Assembly (NCBI GenBank): GCA_934454035.1
Contig: CAKSFY010000064.1
Coordinates: 1 to 11,867 of the forward strand
Source of the DNA: an uncultured Clostridia bacterium
Lineage (GTDB): Bacteria; Bacillota; Clostridia; UBA1381
Direction: 5' to 3'
Length of the DNA: 11,867 nt
Made by a program: the position numbers and the translations under genes. The notes below the pieces were generated by a model. It was not told where the DNA came from. It saw nothing but the letters and a program-made list of their open reading frames with translations, and did not search any database. Shown piece by piece: positions 6,470-11,867 of this stretch (within the stretch, counting starts at the first letter, position 1; every line of letters starts with the position of its first letter).

Positions 6470-7201
6470 TAGTTTTTTCAGATATTCCAGTGAAGAAAAA
6501 TTTTTTTCTGTATGCAAAAGAAGATATTTTTCTGAAATCAGTCCGATTTTATCAAGTCCGTCATCGGAAATATCAAATGAATAGATTTTTTTTTCATTTG
6601 CGGTCAGAATATATCCGATTGAATTATACTCTTCGTCGGATACCGCAATGTCGTCGGAAAGGGGAGAATGGCAATCTCCGCATATAAAGCCGTTACATTC
6701 TGCGGAAAAAAAATGCAGAGGTTTTTTTTCACCGCAGGCGGCACATTCCGATATGATTGGAAGGTATCCCATGTCGGCGATAAGCCGAAGCTCAAATACG
6801 GTTTTTATTTTCTTAAGAGGTATTTTTAAATAAGCGCATGCATAGACAGAGTTAAGCAAAAGCCTTAAAAGGGGTACATTGGGTATGCCCGGAGCCTGGA
6901 CATGATATGTAATATCGCATATATACGAGCACAAAGCGAGCTTTGTAATATCCTCACACACAGGGAAAAAGCTTTCAATCGAGCTGACTGAGTTTACGGA
7001 GGCGACAACGCCTTTTCCGAAATATAACAAAAATTCCGCCCATGACAAAAACTGCGAAGCCGCCGATTGGCGGCTTTTCGCTTTTTTTACTCCATAGACG
7101 GCTGCTTTTATAATTCCGAAATTTTCTGTAAAAACCGTTAACATACGGTTTCCGTCACCGTAATCGGATTGTCTTATTATCAATCCGTTAGTTTTCTCCA
7201 T
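6461..7201 (-). CDS. recO: DNA repair protein RecO
   Basis: 246 aa, ATG 7199-7201. The N-terminal OB-fold begins with a segment reading GLIIRQSDYGDGNRMLTVFT, which is the standard RecO opening. Residues 153-177 hold the zinc-finger cysteines C153, C156, C174 and C177 (CAACG ... CGDC), present in many but not all RecO proteins. A helical middle follows the OB-fold. Role: mediator of recombinational repair that binds single-stranded DNA and, with RecR, helps load RecA in place of SSB. Its first codons overlap the 3' end of the yqzL-like gene by 14 bases, and GGGGA inside that gene serves as ribosome site. The length is normal for the family. It is the last gene of the era-type cluster; the next operon's promoter begins within its 3' end. 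Confidence 0.95.
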   Translation of the reverse strand: MEKTNGLIIRQSDYGDGNRMLTVFTENFGIIKAAVYGVKKAKSRQSAASQFLSWAEFLLYFGKGVVASVNSVSSIESFFPVCEDITKLALCSYICDITYHVQAPGIPNVPLLRLLLNSVYACAYLKIPLKKIKTVFELRLIADMGYLPIISECAACGEKKPLHFFSAECNGFICGDCHSPLSDDIAVSDEEYNSIGYILTANEKKIYSFDISDDGLDKIGLISEKYLLLHTEKNFSSLEYLKKLLT

Positions 7202-7304
7202 TTAGTATCCCCGTTTCCTCAAGAGTGCGAGTCAGACTCAAATGCAGGAGATATGCCTCAATACTCCCGTACAGTCTGAATGCTTTCCATGCCAAATCTT
7301 CCAT
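7188..7304 (-). CDS. yqzL: YqzL-like small protein
   Basis: A 38-codon gene. ATG 7302-7304 is preceded by an excellent GGGAGGG site 7 bases upstream; TAA at 7188-7190. The product opens MEDLAWKAFRLYGSIEAYLL, matching my recollection of the YqzL family, short Firmicutes proteins encoded between era and recO that start with an acidic residue pair, a W-K-F core and a G-x-x-x-A-Y-L-L turn. It overlaps the recO start by 14 bases, implying translational coupling. The function of the family is unknown; its fixed position suggests a link to Era or RecO expression or activity. It fills what would otherwise be a gap between era and recO and is easy to miss because of its size. Confidence 0.82.
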   Translation of the reverse strand: MEDLAWKAFRLYGSIEAYLLHLSLTRTLEETGILNGEN

Positions 7305-7357
7305 ATAAAATCCCTCCCGAATATAGCTTGGTCTTTTATATGGATTTTATAACAAGA

Positions 7358-8257
7358 TTATTTATCCTTTTCGTAGCCGAAGTTTTTAATCATTGCATTT
7401 GAATTGCGCCAATCCGGCTTTATTTTTACCCATAGCTGCAAATATACTCTTTTATCGAGCATTTTTTCTATATCGCCTCTGGCAAGCGAGCCGATTTTTT
7501 TGAGCATTTCGCCGCCTTTTCCGATGATAATTCCCTTATGGCTTGCTTTTTCACAGTAAATTGTTGCATATATGGAGGTGATTTTTTCCTTTTCTTCCAT
7601 TTTATCAATGCCTATTGCAATGCCGTGTGGGACTTCCTTTTCCAAAAGCCAGAGCATTTTCTCTCGTATAATTTCGGCGGCTATTTGCTTTTCCGGCTGG
7701 TCTGTAACCATATCGTCGTCATAAAATTGCGGTCCCTCTTCAAGATAGTTTCTTATTTTATCTATAAGCAGCTCTGTACCGTCGCCGCTTTTTGCACTTA
7801 TGGGGACTATTTCCTCGAAATCGTATAAGCTGCTGTAGTCGGCTATCATGGGCAGGAGCTTTTCTTTTCTTATTAAGTCTATTTTGTTTATAACAAGTAT
7901 GCAAGGCAAACCGAGTCCGGCAATTTTTTCCGAAATATTGCGTTCGGTTTCCTGAATTTCTTTTGTTGCGTCAACAACAAAAATTATGACATCTGTATCC
8001 TGCATGGATTCTTTTGCAACCTGGACCATATATTCCGACAGTTTGTTGTGCGGCTTGTGTACTCCCGGTGTGTCGGTGAAGATAATCTGCTCACTGTCGG
8101 TGGTGTAGATAGCAAGTATTTTGTTCCTTGTTGTTTGCGGCTTGTCGGATATGATTGCGATTTTCTGACCTGCCAGTAAATTTAAAAGTGTTGATTTGCC
8201 TACGTTAGGCATGCCGATTATAGCGGCAAAGCCTGATTTAAAGTGTTTGTCTTTCAT
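7358..8257 (-). CDS. era: GTPase Era
   Basis: 299 aa, the standard Era length. G1 is GMPNVGKS (15-22), the switch region holds PQTTRNKI (40-47), G3 is DTPG (62-65), G4 is NKID (124-127) and G5 is SAK (154-156). The C-terminal KH RNA-binding domain contains GIIIGKGG (242-249). Role: an essential GTPase that binds 16S rRNA and assists maturation of the 30S subunit near the cytoplasmic membrane. ATG 8255-8257 is preceded by an AAAAGGA ribosome site and lies 3 bases after the dgkA stop, so the two are cotranscribed. A 53-base gap with no clear promoter or terminator separates it from the yqzL-like gene. No anomalies seen. Confidence 0.98.
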   Translation of the reverse strand: MKDKHFKSGFAAIIGMPNVGKSTLLNLLAGQKIAIISDKPQTTRNKILAIYTTDSEQIIFTDTPGVHKPHNKLSEYMVQVAKESMQDTDVIIFVVDATKEIQETERNISEKIAGLGLPCILVINKIDLIRKEKLLPMIADYSSLYDFEEIVPISAKSGDGTELLIDKIRNYLEEGPQFYDDDMVTDQPEKQIAAEIIREKMLWLLEKEVPHGIAIGIDKMEEKEKITSIYATIYCEKASHKGIIIGKGGEMLKKIGSLARGDIEKMLDKRVYLQLWVKIKPDWRNSNAMIKNFGYEKDK

Positions 8258-8260
8258 TAT

Positions 8261-8725
8261 TTATTTTCCTTTTCTTCTCGTTATTATCAAAAAAACTATG
8301 CACAAAAGCAGTACGGCTGAACATATTGCAAGATTTACGGGGCTTTTAAATATACTCAAAAGTGTATATGTAATTCTGTAAATGTCTCCGAAAAGGCATA
8401 TGCCTATCAGAACGGCACCGATTGCAGTCATCAGAACGGCACCTGCTGCCGCGTCTTTTGCAATTTTTGCAGTCTCCCTAAATTCATTAGTTGCGGTATC
8501 AACCGCGCGCTCTACGGCAGTGTTTACAAGTTCTGAGGCAATTACCGAAAAAATTGCAATAAGCAGAATTGCCCATTCGGTTTTGCTCAGTCCGTAAAAG
8601 TACGCAAAAACAGTTATAAGTGCGCCTGCGGTAATATGGCAGCGCATATTTCTTTCGTCTCTGCAAGCAAGTCTTATCCCGTTTGCAGCATGTACAAAGC
8701 TTTTAAAAAAGTTTTTGTTTTTCAT
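8261..8725 (-). CDS. dgkA: Diacylglycerol kinase / undecaprenol kinase family membrane protein
   Basis: 154 aa from ATG 8723-8725, 5 bases after the ybeY stop; a TTG at 8734 that overlaps that stop is an alternative start. The active-site signature is ELVNTAVE (65-72), followed by D76 and the KDAAAGAV segment (90-97). Three core membrane helices are visible at about 32-46, 50-64 and 94-112. A further hydrophobic segment at about 131-148, followed by a basic tail RRKGK, is longer than in the E. coli enzyme. Family knowledge: in Gram-positives this protein mainly phosphorylates undecaprenol, recycling the lipid carrier for cell-wall synthesis. It lies between ybeY and era as in other Firmicutes. 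Confidence 0.93.
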   Translation of the reverse strand: MKNKNFFKSFVHAANGIRLACRDERNMRCHITAGALITVFAYFYGLSKTEWAILLIAIFSVIASELVNTAVERAVDTATNEFRETAKIAKDAAAGAVLMTAIGAVLIGICLFGDIYRITYTLLSIFKSPVNLAICSAVLLLCIVFLIITRRKGK

Positions 8726-8730
8726 AATTT

Positions 8731-9222
8731 TCAATCTCTTGTAATTTTCAGTATTTCAAGTATTTCATCTTGCTTGCGGAACATGATTTTTTCATCCTCC
8801 TCACAGGTTACATGGTCATACCCCAAAAGATGCAGCATTGAATGGACGGTCAAAAATGCAATTTCTCTTTTGAAAGAATGTCCGAAGGCTTCTGCCTGTT
8901 CTGCTGCGCGCTCTGCGGAAATAACTATATCTCCGAGTACAACTTTGTCTCCGTCAAAGTCAAACTCGTCATCAAGAGCGTTACCGTCCTCGTCAAATTC
9001 CAGCATGGGAAAGGACAAAACATCCGTTGCGCTGTCCTTATTACGAAATTCTTTGTTAATTTTGCGGATAGCCTCGTTGTCTGTTATTGTTACACTTATT
9101 TCAGCGTTAAAATCACAGTTTTCATATTTTAAAGCTGCTTCGCAGGCATTAACTATTGTCTCGGTTATCTCTTTGTCTATTTCTTGCTTTTCTTGCTCGT
9201 TCTCTATCAGAACCTCTGTCAT
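8731..9222 (-). CDS. ybeY: Endoribonuclease YbeY (rRNA maturation factor)
   Basis: 163 aa from ATG 9220-9222, chosen because AGGAG lies 7 bases upstream and because the family normally begins at this point; the frame stays open to 9249 without a ribosome site. The zinc motif HxxxHxxxxxH is H127, H131 and H137 (HSMLHLLGYDH). TDVLSFP (66-72) and R60 are also conserved family features, and LGDIVIS (96-102) precedes the catalytic helix. An acidic loop at about 75-93 is a common insertion site. Role: metal-dependent single-strand RNase needed for 16S rRNA 3' processing and ribosome quality control; Era is a known partner in other bacteria, and its gene lies two genes downstream. The first 74 bases of the gene overlap the 3' end of phoH in another frame. 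Confidence 0.95.
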   Translation of the reverse strand: MTEVLIENEQEKQEIDKEITETIVNACEAALKYENCDFNAEISVTITDNEAIRKINKEFRNKDSATDVLSFPMLEFDEDGNALDDEFDFDGDKVVLGDIVISAERAAEQAEAFGHSFKREIAFLTVHSMLHLLGYDHVTCEEDEKIMFRKQDEILEILKITRD

Positions 9223-10168
9223 TTTTCTTCTCCTGTTCGTGTTTTTCATATGCCTTTATTATCTTTTGTACCAGCGGATGACGCACAACATCGCGGTCTG
9301 TCAGCCTGCAAAAGCCGATTCCTTCAATGCCGCCGAGTATACGCTGCGCTTCATTCAGACCTGATCGCTTGCCGTCGGGCAGGTCAATCTGCGTCACGTC
9401 TCCCGTGACAATTGCTTTTGAACCGAAGCCGATTCGTGTTAAAAACATTTTCATCTGCTCCGGGGTTGTATTTTGTGCTTCGTCCAGAATGATGAATGCG
9501 TTGTCAAGCGTTCTTCCGCGCATATACGCAAGCGGAGCAACTTCTATCATGCCGCGTTCCTGATTGCGCAAAAATCCTTCGGCACCGAGCATTTCATACA
9601 TTCCGTCATAGAGCGGTCTTAAATACGGATCGACCTTGCTTTGCAAGTCTCCCGGCAGGAAACCGAGCTTTTCGCCTGCTTCGATTGCCGGTCGGGTCAG
9701 AATAATTCTGTTAACTTCTTTATTTCTGAGAGCCGTTACCGCCATTGCTACCGCCAGATATGTTTTTCCGGTTCCGGCAGGACCTATTCCGAATACAATC
9801 GTATTTTCTTTGATAGATTCAATATATTTTTTCTGACCGAGGGTTTTTGTTTTTATCGGTGTTCCGTGAGCATTCACGGCTATGCAGTCATCTCCGAGCA
9901 TTTTCGGGTCAAATCCGCCGTTTTCCTGAACCATTGTGACGGCATATAAAATTTTCTGGTCGTCAATTATTTCGCCGCGTTCTGTCATTTCAGACAGTAT
10001 CCTCAATACCTTTGCGGCGTTTTCCTCATTTTCTCCGGCAATTTTTATTTTTCCGTCGCGGGAGGTTATGGTAACTCCCAGAGATTTTTCCAAAAGCTTA
10101 AGATTTGCGTCAAAGCTTCCGAAAAGTGCCGACACATCAACTGTATCGGGTATTTCAATAAATTCCAA
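9149..10168 (-). CDS. phoH: PhoH family ATPase
   Basis: 339 aa from TTG 10166-10168, which has AGGAG 8 bases upstream. A GTG at 10175-10177 overlapping the yqfD stop (GTGA) is the alternative but would coincide with that ribosome site. The N-terminal ~100 residues resemble the KH/R3H-like region seen in Firmicutes PhoH. The P-loop is GPAGTGKT (129-136), Walker B is IILDEAQN (226-233), and VRHPLV (295-300) is the conserved C-terminal end of the ATPase domain. Role: cytoplasmic P-loop ATPase linked to RNA metabolism; the genomic pairing with ybeY is widespread. After about residue 308 the protein carries an unusual Arg/Asn/Asp-rich tail encoded mostly inside the start of ybeY. Confidence 0.94.
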   Translation of the reverse strand: MEFIEIPDTVDVSALFGSFDANLKLLEKSLGVTITSRDGKIKIAGENEENAAKVLRILSEMTERGEIIDDQKILYAVTMVQENGGFDPKMLGDDCIAVNAHGTPIKTKTLGQKKYIESIKENTIVFGIGPAGTGKTYLAVAMAVTALRNKEVNRIILTRPAIEAGEKLGFLPGDLQSKVDPYLRPLYDGMYEMLGAEGFLRNQERGMIEVAPLAYMRGRTLDNAFIILDEAQNTTPEQMKMFLTRIGFGSKAIVTGDVTQIDLPDGKRSGLNEAQRILGGIEGIGFCRLTDRDVVRHPLVQKIIKAYEKHEQEKKNDRGSDRERARKARNRQRDNRDNS

Positions 10169-10173
10169 TAATA

Positions 10174-11373
10174 TCACTCCTGTTTTTCTTCTGTTAATTC
10201 GGTTTCAACGCCGATTTTTTCAATAAATTGCATCACGAGCGTGATTTCCGCAGTTTCGTCATCAAGCATTTTGTGACTGATTTCTTCGCTTTTAAGCTCT
10301 GCTCCGGGCAAAAGCTCTTTTGCTATTGCTTCCTGAAGCTCATCTTTAACGGCTGCGGTTGCTTCATCGATTGTAATGGGGATTCGCCTGACAGTTTCTT
10401 CAAGGTAAGTATTTGATGTAATTTCAACTCCCAAATAATGCTCCTTGCCCCATTTTAATTCGCGCCTTGTGCATTTTATACTGTAATCCGAAAATTTCGG
10501 ATTGACATTTTTGTACAGCGGAATGTGCTTTGAAAAGAGCGTTAAATCCGTATACTTTTTCTTTCTGCCGGTTCGTTGCCTGATTTCCTTGTAAAGTTTG
10601 ATTGTTTTTGCGGCTTTTCGGGAGGTGGCAGCCGAAACCTCGCCAAGAGCATGTTCAAGTCTGTATGCACCGTCTTTATTTTCGTATGTACCGCCGATTA
10701 ATACGTCGCCTTTTAAAACCACATCGCCTTTTTTGCACATCGCAATACCTTCTTTTGCGATAATGTCCGTTATTATTCCGTCCTGTGCGGCGGAAATGTC
10801 GCACGGAGTATTTTTGTCGATTATTTTCGGAGGCATAATGCCTTCGCGTACTTCAATAACTGCTTTGGTGCCTTTCAGATAAGCCCATGCCCAGGTAAAG
10901 TTGTCGGCAGAGGACAGAATAATATTTTTTATTTCATTTCCGTCAGGCAAAAGCGGCTTGTACGCACCTATTTTTATGCCGGCAAGCTCAGCGGCGGCAA
11001 GCACTTCGTCTTTTCTTTCGGTTCCCGATACATCTATACTCCAAATAAATCGAGAGCTGACAGCAACAAATGCAATGCATATAATTAAGCAGGCGATAAA
11101 AAACACTCTTTTTTTATATCTGTGTACGATATTTTTAATATAATGCTTTTTTTTAATATGTACGCTTGTGTGCGTTTTATACGCTGCCGGTCTTATTCTT
11201 TTAAAATCGGCGGCGTTTATCTGTGCTTCATATATATTATCTCTCACAAGCTTAATATTGTCAAGCTTTATTCCGCATTTTGTGCATATATTAAAGAAAA
11301 GTCCGATGTTTTCACTCTCTAATAACAGTATAACATATCCTTTGAGAAAATGGAAGATATTATTTAAAAACAT
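10174..11373 (-). CDS. yqfD: Sporulation protein YqfD
   Basis: 399 aa, ATG 11371-11373, with a weak upstream ribosome site (GGAAAGG is rather far). The short N-terminal domain contains FLKGYVILLLES and an ICTKCGIKL segment typical of YqfD. A single membrane helix spans about residues 89-110 after a basic stretch (KKK, RYKKR), with a large C-terminal domain predicted outside the cytoplasm. The segment RFIWSIDVSGTE just after the helix and WAWAYLKGTKAVIEVREG are family hallmarks. Role: a forespore/mother-cell sporulation protein required at stage IV in Bacillus, made under sigma-E. Its stop overlaps the possible GTG start of phoH, and it follows yqfC by 26 bases, as in other spore-formers. Biochemical function unknown. 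Confidence 0.92.
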   Translation of the reverse strand: MFLNNIFHFLKGYVILLLESENIGLFFNICTKCGIKLDNIKLVRDNIYEAQINAADFKRIRPAAYKTHTSVHIKKKHYIKNIVHRYKKRVFFIACLIICIAFVAVSSRFIWSIDVSGTERKDEVLAAAELAGIKIGAYKPLLPDGNEIKNIILSSADNFTWAWAYLKGTKAVIEVREGIMPPKIIDKNTPCDISAAQDGIITDIIAKEGIAMCKKGDVVLKGDVLIGGTYENKDGAYRLEHALGEVSAATSRKAAKTIKLYKEIRQRTGRKKKYTDLTLFSKHIPLYKNVNPKFSDYSIKCTRRELKWGKEHYLGVEITSNTYLEETVRRIPITIDEATAAVKDELQEAIAKELLPGAELKSEEISHKMLDDETAEITLVMQFIEKIGVETELTEEKQE

Positions 11374-11399
11374 TTTAAAAAAACTCTGCCTTTCCGATA

Positions 11400-11669
11400 T
11401 TAGATAAATTCAATCATGTTAATTTTTCCGGAAATTGTAATTTCGTCCTCATCAATTGATTTTATCATCAGATTTGAGCCGGATAGTGAGATTATGCCTC
11501 CGGAAGCGGCAAAGCGGATTTGTGTATCTGTATAGAGTCTGATGCCTTTGCAGCCGCCGCAGTATAACTGCTCTCTGCCCGTTACAATCATTTTAGGAAT
11601 GTCGGATGCCGAATCCTTCGGCATTTGCAGGATTTCGGCGGTTTTTTTATTTATTTGTTCGGTCAGCAT
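11400..11669 (-). CDS. yqfC: Sporulation protein YqfC (YabP/YqfC family)
   Basis: 89 aa from ATG 11667-11669. The upstream ATG at 11678 is only one base from AAAGGG, whereas this one is 10 bases away. The family pattern is visible in order: PKMIVTGREQLYC, then GCKGIRLYTDTQIRF, then GGIISLSGSNLMIKSI, then DEITISGKI. These are the repeated beta strands of the small YabP/YqfC domain. A CGGC pair (37-40 approx.) is a local feature where other members often have ENHKG-type residues. Family knowledge: sigma-E-dependent, works with YqfD, and loss impairs sporulation in Bacillus; molecular role unknown. It is the first gene of the cluster visible here and is preceded by a candidate sigma-E promoter. 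Confidence 0.9.
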   Translation of the reverse strand: MLTEQINKKTAEILQMPKDSASDIPKMIVTGREQLYCGGCKGIRLYTDTQIRFAASGGIISLSGSNLMIKSIDEDEITISGKINMIEFI

Positions 11670-11713
11670 AATTATCATACCCTTTCACTGCGGATAAAAT
11701 TTAATATCCCTTT

Positions 11714-11743
11714 AATTTTATGCAGGCGTGGGGCATATAATGC
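11714..11743 (-). promoter_or_regulatory. Candidate sigma-E sporulation promoter of yqfCD
   Basis: On the minus strand GCATTAT (plus coordinates 11737-11743), a 14-base spacer and CATAAAATT (11714-11722) resemble the sigma-E pattern KMATATT then CATACAATT. The -10 has one mismatch and the -35 two. It lies about 45 bases upstream of yqfC, which is sigma-E-controlled in Bacillus. No sigma-A promoter was seen in this gap. Confidence 0.45.
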
Positions 11744-11796
11744 AAAAAAAGGGGCTGTTTAAAAAGTCAACCGGCTTTTTAAACGGCCTCTTTTTG
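11744..11796. terminator. Strong hairpin with flanking A and T runs, probable terminator
   Basis: Arms GGGGCTGTTTAAAAAG (11751-11766) and CTTTTTAAACGGCCTC (11775-11790) pair over 16 positions on plus-strand RNA, with two G-U wobbles. A T5 run follows on the plus strand, and an A7 run precedes it, giving a U-tract for minus-strand transcripts. It probably ends a gene outside the right edge (minus direction), though in that strand the wobbles become two C-A mismatches. Confidence 0.6.
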
Positions 11797-11805
11797 AGGG
11801 GATAG

Positions 11806-11844
11806 GAAAAAAGCTTTGGAATTAATAAACTGAGCCAAAGCTTT
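11806..11844 (-). terminator. Second terminator-like hairpin at the right edge
   Basis: AAAGCTTTGG (11810-11819) and CCAAAGCTTT (11835-11844) form a 10-bp stem with a 15-base loop. In minus-strand RNA the stem runs into a U-tract made from the A-run at 11807-11812. It fits the end of a minus-strand gene or RNA beyond the window. The remaining bases to 11867 show no supported gene. Confidence 0.5.
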
Positions 11845-11867
11845 AGCTTTGGGATACCCGACAGTGT

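Noticed and set aside
8636..9364. A 242-codon serine-rich open frame on the plus strand across dgkA, ybeY and phoH
   Set aside because: It is antisense to three conserved genes, and its serine-rich, low-complexity translation is a mirror of their acidic/lysine codons. No ribosome site was evident.
11679..11867. An open minus-strand frame entering from the right edge through the hairpins
   Set aside because: The frame is open by reading through both terminator-like hairpins and gives a repetitive Lys/Leu/Pro peptide; it lacks any recognisable domain, so it is not called as a gene.
1..11867. Mobile elements, CRISPR arrays, tRNA or rRNA genes
   Set aside because: I saw no transposase or integrase motifs, no regularly spaced repeats, and no tRNA- or rRNA-like conserved segments.

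Overview
The window looks like a chromosomal piece of an anaerobic, endospore-forming (or recently spore-forming) Clostridia-type Firmicute. The grounds are moderate-to-low G+C, strong Shine-Dalgarno sites, consensus sigma-A promoters, sporulation genes of the yqfC/yqfD type, and an oxygen-sensitive glycyl radical enzyme with its radical-SAM activase. I saw no phage, transposase, CRISPR, tRNA or rRNA signal. All genes but one are on the minus strand.

Left part (1-1640), read right to left: a divergent member of the type I 3-dehydroquinate dehydratase (class I aldolase) family is translationally coupled by an ATGA overlap to an extended SDR/NAD-epimerase that runs off the left edge. Divergent from this pair is the only plus-strand gene, an AraC-family regulator with a cupin-like N-terminus (1642-2448). 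The 123-bp gap between them holds two back-to-back sigma-A promoters that appear to share one -35 element, which suggests the regulator controls both itself and the enzyme pair. A bidirectional terminator follows the regulator.

Middle part (2537-6469): a consensus promoter overlapping the end of recO appears to drive a dCMP/cytidine deaminase-family gene, then a glycyl radical enzyme (GRE), then its radical-SAM activase. The GRE carries the residue set of the B12-independent glycerol/1,2-propanediol dehydratase class. No microcompartment shell or aldehyde/alcohol dehydrogenase gene is present here. The activase lacks the ferredoxin-like cysteine insert usual for partners of that class, so the substrate assignment is open.

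Right part (6461-11678) is the conserved Firmicutes housekeeping cluster, transcribed right to left: yqfC, yqfD (sporulation), phoH (ATPase), ybeY (rRNA maturation endonuclease), dgkA/undecaprenol kinase, era (ribosome-assembly GTPase), a 38-codon yqzL-like gene, and recO (recombinational repair). Gaps are tiny and several genes overlap, so this is one or a few operons. A plausible sporulation sigma-E promoter precedes yqfC. The last ~170 bases before the right edge hold two terminator-like hairpins and no supported gene.

The most interesting points are the dehydroquinase-like/epimerase/AraC unit with a shared -35 element, the GRE/activase pair with mismatched family features placed behind a nucleotide deaminase, the phoH/ybeY out-of-frame overlap, and the yqzL small gene.
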